In this document: in pieces, positions 24,535 to 32,739 of the stretch | How positions within the stretch are numbered: position 1 is the stretch's first letter | Layout: each line of letters begins with the position of its first letter | Assembly: GCF_000284375.1 (NCBI RefSeq) | Contig: NC_017249.1 | Coordinates: 3,078,001 to 3,142,000 of the forward strand | DNA: 64,000 bases | DNA from: Bradyrhizobium japonicum USDA 6 | GTDB lineage: Bacteria > Pseudomonadota > Alphaproteobacteria > Rhizobiales > Xanthobacteraceae | Direction of reading: 5' to 3' | Position numbers and translations under genes: made by a program | Notes under the pieces: generated by a model | What the model saw: the letters and a program-made list of their open reading frames with translations, nothing else | Databases searched by the model: none | What the model was told of the DNA's origin: nothing

Positions 24535-26016
24535 TTAAAGAAAATCGGCGCCGGCTTCGCTCGCGAAGCGGCCGGGATCGCCCTCCCAGACGATGCGGGC
24601 GTGCTCCAGCACATAGACGCGGTCGGCATGCGGCAGCGCGAAGGTGACGTTCTGCTCGCCGAGCAGCACCGTGATCGCGGTGGTCTGCCGCAGTTTCGTG
24701 AGCGCCTTGGACAATTGCTCGAGGATGACGGGAGCGAGGCCCAGCGTCGGCTCGTCCAGGATCAGGATCTGCGGCTGCATCATCAACGCGCGGCCGATCG
24801 CGAGCATCTGCTGCTCGCCGCCGGAGAGCGTTTGCGCCATCTGGCCCTGGCGCTCCTTCAGGATCGGGAACAGCTCGAACAGCCAGGCGAGCTGCGCCGC
24901 GCGCTTGTCGTCGGAGAGATGCTGGCCGCCGAGATCGAGGTTTTCGCGCACGCTCATCTCGCCGAACAGCTCGCGCGATTCCGGGCATTGCACAAGGCCG
25001 CTGCGCGCGATCTTCGCAGGGCTAGTGCCGCGCAGTCTGTCGCCGCCTCGCACGATCTCGCCGCTGTAGGGGAGGAAGCCGGAGATGGTGTTGAACAGCG
25101 TGGTCTTGCCGGCGCCGTTGAGGCCGACGACGGAGACGAATTCGCCCTCGTGGACGTGGATCGAGACGTTCTCCAGTGCCTGCGCCTTGCCATAGAACAC
25201 GCTGACATTCTCGACCTGGAGCAGCGGCACCTTGTCCTTGAAGCTGGTCTCGGGCCGCGCATGGGTCTCGATGGCGCCGCCGAGATAGACCCGCCGCACC
25301 GTCTCGTTCTTCATGACGTCGTCGGCCTTGCCCGTGACGATCTCCTCGCCGAGATACATCGCGAGCACGCGGTCGACCAGCGCGGCGACGCTCTTGACGT
25401 TGTGGTCGACCAGCATCACGGCGCGGCCCTCGTCGCGAAAGCTGCGGATCAGGTCGGAAAAGACGTCGACCTCCGCACGCGTCAGCCCGGCAAAGGGCTC
25501 GTCCACCAGCACGACCTTTGGGTCACGCGCGATCGCTTTCGCAAGCTCCAGCCGGCGCAGATCGGCGAATGGCAGCGTCGGCGGCCGGCGGTTCATCACG
25601 CTGCCCAACCCGACGCGGTCGGCGATCCATTTGGCGCGCTCGACCAGCGCCTTGTCCGGGAACAGCATGAACAGGCTGTCCGGCAGCAGCGCAACCATGA
25701 TGTTCTCCAGCACCGTCTGCCGGTTCAGCGGCCGCGAGTGCTGGAACACCATGCCAAAGCCTTTGCGCGCGATCTTGTGCGCTGGCAGGCCGGCGACGTT
25801 CTCGCCCTCGAAGATGACTTCGCCCGATGTCGGGCGCTCGATGCCCATCACGCTCTTCATCGCGGTCGACTTGCCGGAGCCGTTCGGCCCGATCAGGCCG
25901 AAGATCTCGCCGGCGTTCACCTCGAAGCCGAGGTTCTTCACCGCCGTCAATCCACCAAAGCGTTTTGTCAGGCCGCGGACGTCGAGCACGGGCCGGTTTG
26001 CGATCATATCCATCAC
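24535..26016 (-). CDS. Fused LivG-LivF ABC transporter ATPase
   Basis: This 493-residue polypeptide joins two ATPase domains that are normally separate LivG and LivF subunits. Domain 1 (residues 8-250) has Walker A GPNGSGKST (43-51), Walker B VVLVDEP (168-174) and H205, but its signature is LPFADLR (148-154) instead of LSGGQ. Domain 2 (265-493) has Walker A GLNGAGKTT (298-306), a canonical LSGGEQQ signature (397-403), Walker B ILILDEP and Q455 where the H-loop His would be. Each composite site would thus be unequal. ATG overlaps the LivM stop by 4 bases. Confidence 0.92.
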   Translation of the reverse strand: MMDMIANRPVLDVRGLTKRFGGLTAVKNLGFEVNAGEIFGLIGPNGSGKSTAMKSVMGIERPTSGEVIFEGENVAGLPAHKIARKGFGMVFQHSRPLNRQTVLENIMVALLPDSLFMLFPDKALVERAKWIADRVGLGSVMNRRPPTLPFADLRRLELAKAIARDPKVVLVDEPFAGLTRAEVDVFSDLIRSFRDEGRAVMLVDHNVKSVAALVDRVLAMYLGEEIVTGKADDVMKNETVRRVYLGGAIETHARPETSFKDKVPLLQVENVSVFYGKAQALENVSIHVHEGEFVSVVGLNGAGKTTLFNTISGFLPYSGEIVRGGDRLRGTSPAKIARSGLVQCPESRELFGEMSVRENLDLGGQHLSDDKRAAQLAWLFELFPILKERQGQMAQTLSGGEQQMLAIGRALMMQPQILILDEPTLGLAPVILEQLSKALTKLRQTTAITVLLGEQNVTFALPHADRVYVLEHARIVWEGDPGRFASEAGADFL

Positions 26017-26939
26017 GAGCGCGCCTCACGCGAGAGGGCCGCTCCGAGGAAGCCGCCGGGGAAGAACAGCACGACGAGGAGCGCAACCGCCGAGACGATG
26101 AAGGTCGCGAGCTCGCCGGTGGGACGCAGGAATTCACCGGCAACGATCAGGAAGATCGCGCCGAGTGCCGCGCCAAGCACGGTGCGCCGGCCGCCGAGCA
26201 CGGCCGAGACGATCACGTTCACGCCGACCGCGACGTCGACGACGGTTCCGACCGAGGCGGTGCCGAAATAGAACACCAGCAGCGCTCCGGATAAACCAGA
26301 GAAGAACGCGCTGACGATGAAGGCAGCAAGCTTGTGCTTGACGATGTTGAAGCCGAGCGCGCCGGCCTGCACCGGATCCTGGCCGCTGGCCTGGAGCACG
26401 AGGCCAATCGGCGATTGCGACAGGCCGTAGAGGATCGCCGCCGAGATCGTCATGAAGCCGAGTGCGATCCAGTAGTTTGCGCCGGCGTTGATGGTGATGA
26501 CGTCGGGGATGGTCAGGCCGATCTCGCCGCCGGTGAGATCGGCGAACACCACGATGAAATTCTGCAACATCAACACCGCGACCAGGGTGGTCAGGCCGAA
26601 ATACGGTCCGCGCACGCGCAAAGCCGGCAGTGCCAGCACGAGGCCCGCGATCACGGAGGCGAGCGCCCCCAGCACGATGCAGAGATAGACCGACCAGCCG
26701 AACTGGGCGTTGAGAATGCCGGCGGTGTAGGCGCCGACACCGATCAGGAAAGTGGGCCCGAAATTGACCTCGCCCGCGAAGCCGAACAGCAGGTCCCAGG
26801 CCATCGCGAACACGCCGAAATAGAATGCGACGGTGAGCAGGCCGAGCACGTAGCCGGAGACGTAGAGCGGCAGCGTTGCCGCGATGATGACGAGCGCGAC
26901 CGAGATGAAGAACAGGCGGGAGGTGAAGAAGGTGGACAT
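26013..26939 (-). CDS. livM: Branched-chain-amino-acid-type ABC permease LivM
   Basis: This 308-residue inner-membrane permease has about eight to nine hydrophobic segments. Family features are AMAWDLLFGFAGEVNFGPTFLIGVGAYTAG, the ALRVRGPYFGLTTLVAVLMLQN segment and GGRRTVLGAALGAIFL late in the chain. It pairs with LivH encoded one base upstream in the same operon and with the fused ATPase downstream. Identification of the permease class is secure; the substrate depends on the binding proteins. Confidence 0.93.
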   Translation of the reverse strand: MSTFFTSRLFFISVALVIIAATLPLYVSGYVLGLLTVAFYFGVFAMAWDLLFGFAGEVNFGPTFLIGVGAYTAGILNAQFGWSVYLCIVLGALASVIAGLVLALPALRVRGPYFGLTTLVAVLMLQNFIVVFADLTGGEIGLTIPDVITINAGANYWIALGFMTISAAILYGLSQSPIGLVLQASGQDPVQAGALGFNIVKHKLAAFIVSAFFSGLSGALLVFYFGTASVGTVVDVAVGVNVIVSAVLGGRRTVLGAALGAIFLIVAGEFLRPTGELATFIVSAVALLVVLFFPGGFLGAALSREARS

Positions 26940-26940
26940 C

Positions 26941-27816
26941 TCAGCGTCTCCCCAGAAGGCCCTGGGGCCGGATATACATCACGAACACGAGCAGCAGCAG
27001 CGCCGGAATGGTGCGGTAGGCCGGCGAGACCAAATAAGCCGTCAGCGTCTCGAGATAGCCGACCACGAAGGCCGCGATCAGCGAGCCGGAGACGCTGCCG
27101 AGGCCACCGAGCACCACGATCGAGAACGCGCTCGCCGTCAGCGGTCCGACGCTGTAGGAGCTGACCCCTAAGAACATGCCGAGCAGCACGCCGGCGATGC
27201 CGGCGAGGATGCCGTAGATCGCCCAGACCACGACGTAGATGTTGGTGAGCTCGAGCCCGAGCAGGGTGACGCCGCGCGGGTTCATCGACGCCGCCAGCAC
27301 CGCCTTGCCGGTGCGGGTGCGGTTCACGAGCAGCCACAGCAGCGCGATGACGAGACAGCACACGATCGCTGTGAAGATCTCGTTCTTCGGCGTGCGGACG
27401 CCGAGGATCTCGACCACGCCCTCGACGATCGGCAGCACGGTCTTGGCGTTGTTGGTGAAGAAATAGGCGATCAGCTCCTGGATCATGATGCCCCAGAGCA
27501 GCGTTCCCGTGAGGACGAAGATCTCCTTCTCCTCGTTGGGAATGCGCCGGGAGTCCTGAATGGGCTTCACCACCGCGAAATAGGTCGCAAAGGCGGTGAG
27601 GAGGGCGACGGCGACCCCGATCAGCGCGCCGGCATAGGTGCCGACGTTGAGGATGCTGGCAGCGGCCCAGGCCGCCACCGCTGCGGCCACCATGATGGCA
27701 CCGTGGGAGAGGTTGAGCACGCCGGAGACGCCGAAGATCAGGGTGAAGCCGGTGGCACCGAGAGCGTAGAGAGCGCTGATGGCAAAGCCATCGATCAATA
27801 TCTGGAAAGCTCGCAT
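26941..27816 (-). CDS. livH: Branched-chain-amino-acid-type ABC permease LivH
   Basis: The 291-residue membrane protein has the LivH core: IDGFAISALYALGATGFTLIFGVSGVLNLSHGAI (the conserved LNLSHG), a middle loop with RTRTGKAVLAASMNPRGVTLLG, and GLGSVSGSLIAAFVVGYLET. It opens the block LivH-LivM-LivGF-binding protein, read on the minus strand, and follows the paralogous binding protein gene across a hairpin. Confidence 0.93.
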   Translation of the reverse strand: MRAFQILIDGFAISALYALGATGFTLIFGVSGVLNLSHGAIMVAAAVAAWAAASILNVGTYAGALIGVAVALLTAFATYFAVVKPIQDSRRIPNEEKEIFVLTGTLLWGIMIQELIAYFFTNNAKTVLPIVEGVVEILGVRTPKNEIFTAIVCCLVIALLWLLVNRTRTGKAVLAASMNPRGVTLLGLELTNIYVVVWAIYGILAGIAGVLLGMFLGVSSYSVGPLTASAFSIVVLGGLGSVSGSLIAAFVVGYLETLTAYLVSPAYRTIPALLLLVFVMYIRPQGLLGRR

Positions 27817-27885
27817 CTATGATTGGCCGGGTGGCAGCCGAGCTGCCGCTTTGAGGAAAGGTGCTGCGGAGAGCCGCATGTGGAA

Positions 27886-27910
27886 GCTCCCGGGAGGTGG
27901 TCCCGGGAGC
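27886..27910 (-). terminator. Hairpin between binding protein B and livH
   Basis: GCTCCCGGGA and TCCCGGGAGC form a perfect 10-bp stem with a 5-base loop 9 bases past the stop of the binding-protein gene. Highly expressed binding proteins are often followed by such partial terminators that lower expression of the membrane subunits. Confidence 0.75.
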
Positions 27911-27918
27911 ATGTCCTG

Positions 27919-29163
27919 CTAGTTGCTGAGCTTGATGAAGCTCGGGAACTTGACGTCGACCTTGGCGACGTCCTTGGGCCAGACCGCGCTCTGCTTGCCG
28001 TCCTGCCATTGCAGCATCAGCCCGGTGATCAGGCCCTTGCCGTATTTGATCGAGTGGGTGAACGGATCGTCCTTGCCGTAGAACTGGACGCGGCCGATCG
28101 TGCCTTCCCAGTCGGTCTTCTCCAGCGCGGCGACGAGCTTGTCGGCGTCGCTCGAGCCGGCGCGTTTCACCGCGTCGGCGATGTAGTAGACCTCGTCATA
28201 GGCGGTGTAGCCTGCATAGGAGGGATAATTGCCGAACTTCTTCTTGAAATTCTCCGCGAACGGCACCGATTTCGGCGTCACCGCGACGCCGGGCCCGGAG
28301 ACGCCCTGATAGAGCACGCCTTCGGCCGCCTGGTTGGTGTCCTTGCCGAAGGTCTCGTTGGTGGCCTGCGAGGAGATGCCGAACATCGGGATCGGCACCT
28401 GCTGGTTCTTCCATTGCACCGTCGGCTGCACGCCGACATGGGAGATGCCGGTGATGATCACATCGGGCTTGGAGCCCTCGATCTTGTTGAAGATCGGCGT
28501 GAAGTCGGTGGTATCGGGCGAGAAGCGGATGTGGTCGAGCACCTTCAGCCCGATCTTGGGCAGGCATTCCTCGTAGCCGATGTCGAGCGGCTTGGTCCAG
28601 GCGGCGTCCTCGCTCATGATGACCGCGGTCTTCATGTGCATCCTGTCGACGAGCAGGTCCTTGGCGCCGTCGCAGACCGAGAGCGCCAGCGCGGCCGAGG
28701 TCAGATAGCCGTGGAAGGTGTACTTGTTCTTCTCGTAATCCGCGTGGACGCTCTTGCTGATCTCGTTTGAGGCGGCGCCCGGCGTGACGAACGGCGTCTT
28801 CAACCGTGAGGCCCAGGGCTCCAGCGCCAGCACGACCTCGCTGATATAGCTGGCGATGACTGCGTTGACCTTGTCCTCGTTCACCGCGCGCTGGAACGCA
28901 CGCACTGAATCCGCCGACGAGGAGTGATTGTCGTAGGAGATGATCTCGATCTTGCGGCCGTCGACGCCGCCATTGGCGTTGATCTCGTCGGCGGCAAGCT
29001 GCGCCGCCTGCGGAATGGAGGCGCCGGCGATCGCCTGCGCTTCCGCGATCACGCCGATCTTGATCGGATCGGCTGCAAGTGCTGCGCCTGACGCTGCCAT
29101 CATGGCACCTGTCGCGGCCGCACCGAGCGCCATTTGCAATGCAACAGAGAGTCGTTTTTTCAT
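27919..29163 (-). CDS. Branched-chain-amino-acid-type ABC substrate-binding protein (paralogue B)
   Basis: The 414-residue protein starts at ATG 29163 (RBS AAGGGAGAGAACAAC) with a signal peptide ending at AALAAD. The mature sequence is close to paralogue A throughout, including FHGYLTSAALALSVCDGAKD, SEDAAWTKPLDIGYEECLP and the identical ISHVGVQPTVQWKNQQVPIP. The frame extends upstream of 29163 but without a better start. It is the first gene of the transport operon. Two near-identical binding proteins serving one membrane complex suggests gene duplication with ligand divergence or dosage benefit. Confidence 0.9.
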   Translation of the reverse strand: MKKRLSVALQMALGAAATGAMMAASGAALAADPIKIGVIAEAQAIAGASIPQAAQLAADEINANGGVDGRKIEIISYDNHSSSADSVRAFQRAVNEDKVNAVIASYISEVVLALEPWASRLKTPFVTPGAASNEISKSVHADYEKNKYTFHGYLTSAALALSVCDGAKDLLVDRMHMKTAVIMSEDAAWTKPLDIGYEECLPKIGLKVLDHIRFSPDTTDFTPIFNKIEGSKPDVIITGISHVGVQPTVQWKNQQVPIPMFGISSQATNETFGKDTNQAAEGVLYQGVSGPGVAVTPKSVPFAENFKKKFGNYPSYAGYTAYDEVYYIADAVKRAGSSDADKLVAALEKTDWEGTIGRVQFYGKDDPFTHSIKYGKGLITGLMLQWQDGKQSAVWPKDVAKVDVKFPSFIKLSN

Positions 29164-29367
29164 GTTGTTCTCTCCCTTTGAACAGGCCTCTTGTGAGCCA
29201 TTATGTCGCAACTATAACGGCGAGGACATTCTCGGCAAGTGAAACCGCGTTCAGGATTGGGAGAGACGGACTAAAGTCTAGCGCTGCGCAAATTGCGGGC
29301 AGGATAGGTGCGAGACACTCATGACGCGCGCAGGCATGCAGATTCTGTCGGCGGGCATGCGTGAGCG

Positions 29368-29409
29368 TCGAAGCCTTTGAGTCGAAGCCTTGGAATCGAA
29401 GCCTTGGAG
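29368..29409. repeat. Three tandem copies of a 14-bp unit
   Basis: TCGAAGCCTTKGAR repeats three times (29368-29381, 29382-29395, 29396-29409) with two substitutions overall. It lies in the gap between the ABC locus and the oxidoreductase stop. It may be a slippage product or operator array; its distance from any start codon argues against a regulatory role. Confidence 0.7.
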
Positions 29410-29445
29410 CGGGCGGTTGCCTACAAGACGAGCAGCGATACCGGT

Positions 29446-30546
29446 TCAACGCGCTTGCAGCAACGATGGATCGAGCGGCCTCAACCGGGCCGGATCGAAG
29501 GGCGACAAGTCTACACGCGCCGCATCCTTGGCGATCAGCTGCGCCAGCGCTTCGCCGGTCGCAGGCGCATTGAGGATGCCCCAGACATTGTGCCCGGTCG
29601 CAACATAGAGGCCTTCGCTCTGCGGCACCTTGCCGATCAACGGCAGACCATCCTCAGTCACCGGTCGGAAGCAGGCCTGCTGCGCGATGATCTTTTCGGG
29701 ACGAAACAGTGGCGACAGCCGTTCGCACATGATTTGCAGGCGCGCGATCGCACCGACGTCCGGCGTCACGGCCGCCGGATCGAGCGGCAGCGGTGCGATG
29801 TCCGAGAGTGCGGTGATATGCGTGCTGCCGTCGGCGCGTGGAAAGACCTCGATCGACACGGCGCTGCCGTCCTCGTCATACTCCAGGAACAACGCATCGG
29901 CCGGCACGTTAGGGCCGAGATCGTACACGATGCTCGGGCTGCGCTGGCCATAGACAGCGGGCAGGCGCATCCATTGCGCGGCGAGCAGCGACCACGGCCC
30001 CATCGCGATCACGACAGCGTCCGCCTCAACGAGGCTGCCATCCACCTCGACGCCCTTCGCGATCGTGCCATTCGCGTCGCGCACGATGCCCGTGATGCGG
30101 CCAACGCGAAGCTCGGCGCCTTGCGCGACTGCCGCGTTCATCACGGCCGAGGTAAATTTGCGAGGATGAACGATCGCAGTCGTCTGCGTCGTACCGATGC
30201 GCTGCGCGATGACGACGCCGTTGGCGAGCCAGCCGAGCGCAGATGGTGCATTCCGGCGCGGATCGCCGTCGGACGCAACAAAGCCGCCATACGCGGTCAT
30301 CGGGCGATAGCCCCAATCGCCGGCGATCTCCTCCGCCAGCTGCGCATGAAGCACAAAACTCCGCCGCGCGAGTGCGTCGAGCGGCGAGCCGGTGCACCAG
30401 TCACGCGCCAGAAAGCCGCCGGCCTTGCCGGAGGCGGCGGCCGCGACCTCGGTCCGTTCGACCACGATGACCTCGATGCCGCGGCGCCGGAGAAACAAGG
30501 CGGTGCAGGCCCCGATCACGCCGCCGCCGCAGATGATGACGCGCAT
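29446..30546 (-). CDS. DAO-family FAD-dependent oxidoreductase
   Basis: This 366-residue enzyme belongs to the D-amino-acid oxidase/DadA/sarcosine-oxidase group. The FAD-binding start RVIICGGGVIGACTALFLRRRG and VVERTEVAAAASGKAGGFL are followed by the C-terminal ACFRPVTEDGLPLIGKVPQ and GHNVWGILNAPATGEALA. The GKAGGFLARDW segment resembles eukaryotic FOXRED1-like and yeast TDA3-like members more than DadA. It oxidises an amine or amino-acid substrate, not determined. The gene is on the same strand as the Liv-type operon and 282 bases upstream, so co-transcription is possible. Confidence 0.87.
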   Translation of the reverse strand: MRVIICGGGVIGACTALFLRRRGIEVIVVERTEVAAAASGKAGGFLARDWCTGSPLDALARRSFVLHAQLAEEIAGDWGYRPMTAYGGFVASDGDPRRNAPSALGWLANGVVIAQRIGTTQTTAIVHPRKFTSAVMNAAVAQGAELRVGRITGIVRDANGTIAKGVEVDGSLVEADAVVIAMGPWSLLAAQWMRLPAVYGQRSPSIVYDLGPNVPADALFLEYDEDGSAVSIEVFPRADGSTHITALSDIAPLPLDPAAVTPDVGAIARLQIMCERLSPLFRPEKIIAQQACFRPVTEDGLPLIGKVPQSEGLYVATGHNVWGILNAPATGEALAQLIAKDAARVDLSPFDPARLRPLDPSLLQAR

Positions 30547-30770
30547 GGCTTGTTCCTTGGATAGTGCTGCGCTGACGTGCGCAACATCGCCTGTTCGGAC
30601 GATCGTTCAGGCGAAGATTGCCGCTTCGCCGCTAGAGGTGCAATTCTGTCGTATATCGAATGTCGTCACTCAACGATCATGCGAGCGTCATAAAGAATCA
30701 CAAAAGCGTCATGCCGCAAGCTGCCAATGGAACAGGCGCTGGGGCGAACACTCTACGGGGAGGGTAAACC

Positions 30771-32654
30771 ATGGCGCTCAAATTCCGCAGCATCGACGGC
30801 TCCAACAACAATCGTGCGGATCCCACCTTGAACCAGGCCGACACCGACTTTGCGCGGCTGGGGCCGGCAAATTTCGTCGATGGGGTCAATGAAATGACGC
30901 CAGGTCCGAATCCGCGCGAGATCAGCAACATTGTCGTGGCGCAGACGGATATTGGCGAGGAAGGCCCGCATCTGGTGGATGACGCCGGCGTCGCGCTGTC
31001 AGGCATGATGTATGCGTGGGGCCAGTTCATTGATCACGATCTGGATCTGCAGAAGGAGGGAACGGGCACGGATGATATCTCGATCAAGGTCCCGGCTGAT
31101 GACGAGTTTCTGCCGCCCGGCAGCATGATCGCGTTGACGCGGGTGGCGATCGATCCTGCGACGGGGGGCACCGGGCATCCGGCAGCCGCGATCAATACGG
31201 TGACGGGTTGGCTGGACGGATCGCAGATCTACGGTTCCGACGCGGCCACCGCGGCGAGCCTGCGAACGGCCGACGGCCATATGAAGGTGTCGGCGGGAGA
31301 CAATCTCCCGATCGTCGAGACCGAGAACGGCAACGTCTTTGCGGCCGGTGACGTACGGGCGCAGGAGAATCCCGACCTGACCGCCTTGCAAGTCTTGTTT
31401 GTGCGCGAGCACAACTACCAGGTCGATCGACTGCACGAGGACCATCCGAACTGGAGCGGCGACAAGCTATACGAGACGGCCAAGGCCATCACCACGGCCG
31501 AGATGGTCAACATCACCTACAACGAGTTCCTGCCGCATCTGTTGGGCGAGGACGCCATCAAGCCGTACCAAGGCTATGACCGCACGGCGGACGCGCGGAT
31601 CACCGAAGAGTTTGCCGGTGCGGCCTTTCGCTTCGGTCACTCCATCGTCTCCGACGAGATCAGTGCGATCAGCAATCTGGGTGCCTTCACGTCGGAGCAG
31701 ACGCTGGCGCAATCGTTCTTCGAAGACACGGCGACTTTCAAGGCGACTGGTGCGGATGGCCTGCTGCGGCATCTGTCGGGGGACCTGGCCAACCCGCTGG
31801 ACGCTCACATTGTCGATGGCTTGCGAAACCTCCTGTTCGATCCTCCGGACGGCATGGATCTGGCAGCGATCAATATCCAACGCGGCCATGATCTTGGGCT
31901 GGGTACACTGAACCAAACCCGGGAGGCGCTGGGGCTTGCGCCTTACACCAGCTTCGATCAGTTCAGCTCTGATCCGGCGACGGCAGCAGCGTTCGAGAAA
32001 GCCTATGGTTCGATCGATGCCGTCGATTTGTGGGCCGGTGGATTGGCTGAGGATCATGCGCCAGGAGCGGTCATCGGGCCCACCTTCGGCATAATCATCG
32101 CCGACCAGTTCACCGCTTTGCGCGACGGCGATCGCTACTACTTCGAGAACCAGGGCTTCGATAAGCAGACCCTGAATGAGATAAAGAACACCACGCTGTC
32201 GGACCTCATTCTGCGCGACACCGATACCACTGCGATGCAGAGCGATGCCTTCGTCGCCACCGAGCGGCACAGCGGCACGCTGGGCGGCGTAGACCCGACC
32301 GGAGAACAGGCTGCAGCAGGCATGGCGCAGCTTGTGGTCGGATCTCCCGGCGGGGATACCCTGACTGGCGGAGATCTGGACGACACGCTGGTCGCCGCGG
32401 GCGGCCGCATGACCATGACCGGAGGTGCCGGTGCCGACACATTCGTATTCGACCTTGGTGTTCTCGCAGGTAAGCACAACACCGCGGTCATCACCGACTT
32501 CGATCCCAAACGGGACAAGCTGCAATTTTCGAACGACGTTGAGGTCACGAAGTCATCTGACCATCATGGCGGAACGCTGTTGCAGGTCGGCTCCGAGACC
32601 ATCGACCTGCTGGGCGTAAAGCCGCATGAGATGCATCTTCACGAATGGGGATAA
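30771..32654 (+). CDS. Animal-type haem peroxidase with RTX-like C-terminal tail
   Basis: This 627-residue peroxidase belongs to the peroxidase-cyclooxygenase superfamily. The distal site is WGQFIDHDLDL (D88-H89), the calcium loop region WLDGSQIYGSD is intact, the distal arginine is probably R196 (VRAQENPD), and the proximal histidine is H290 (FRFGHSIVSDE). INIQRGHDLGLGT is the signature near residue 370. From about residue 525 the sequence shows glycine/aspartate-rich RTX-like motifs (GGDTLTGGDLDD, GGAGADTFVFD) typical of type I secretion substrates. No N-terminal signal peptide is present. No secretion apparatus genes are adjacent. Confidence 0.93.
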   Translation: MALKFRSIDGSNNNRADPTLNQADTDFARLGPANFVDGVNEMTPGPNPREISNIVVAQTDIGEEGPHLVDDAGVALSGMMYAWGQFIDHDLDLQKEGTGTDDISIKVPADDEFLPPGSMIALTRVAIDPATGGTGHPAAAINTVTGWLDGSQIYGSDAATAASLRTADGHMKVSAGDNLPIVETENGNVFAAGDVRAQENPDLTALQVLFVREHNYQVDRLHEDHPNWSGDKLYETAKAITTAEMVNITYNEFLPHLLGEDAIKPYQGYDRTADARITEEFAGAAFRFGHSIVSDEISAISNLGAFTSEQTLAQSFFEDTATFKATGADGLLRHLSGDLANPLDAHIVDGLRNLLFDPPDGMDLAAINIQRGHDLGLGTLNQTREALGLAPYTSFDQFSSDPATAAAFEKAYGSIDAVDLWAGGLAEDHAPGAVIGPTFGIIIADQFTALRDGDRYYFENQGFDKQTLNEIKNTTLSDLILRDTDTTAMQSDAFVATERHSGTLGGVDPTGEQAAAGMAQLVVGSPGGDTLTGGDLDDTLVAAGGRMTMTGGAGADTFVFDLGVLAGKHNTAVITDFDPKRDKLQFSNDVEVTKSSDHHGGTLLQVGSETIDLLGVKPHEMHLHEWG

Positions 32655-32690
32655 TGCTGGGTCGCTTCAAACGAGCGATACAGCATCGTT

Positions 32691-32717
32691 CGGCGCCGGC
32701 GGGGCACGCCGGCGCCG
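32691..32717. terminator. Strong bidirectional hairpin between peroxidase and SMP-30 genes
   Basis: CGGCGCCGGCG and CGCCGGCGCCG form an 11-bp perfect GC stem with a 5-base loop, 36 bases after the peroxidase stop and 22 before the end of the convergent gene. It can serve both transcripts. Confidence 0.75.
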
Positions 32718-32739
32718 TGGTGCAATCCGCGCTTGCCCC

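Noticed and set aside
24472..26271. A 599-codon plus-strand frame and other long frames opposite the Liv-type genes
   Set aside because: They mirror the coding strand of high-GC genes, have Arg/His/Asp-rich composition and no family motifs. They are antisense shadows.
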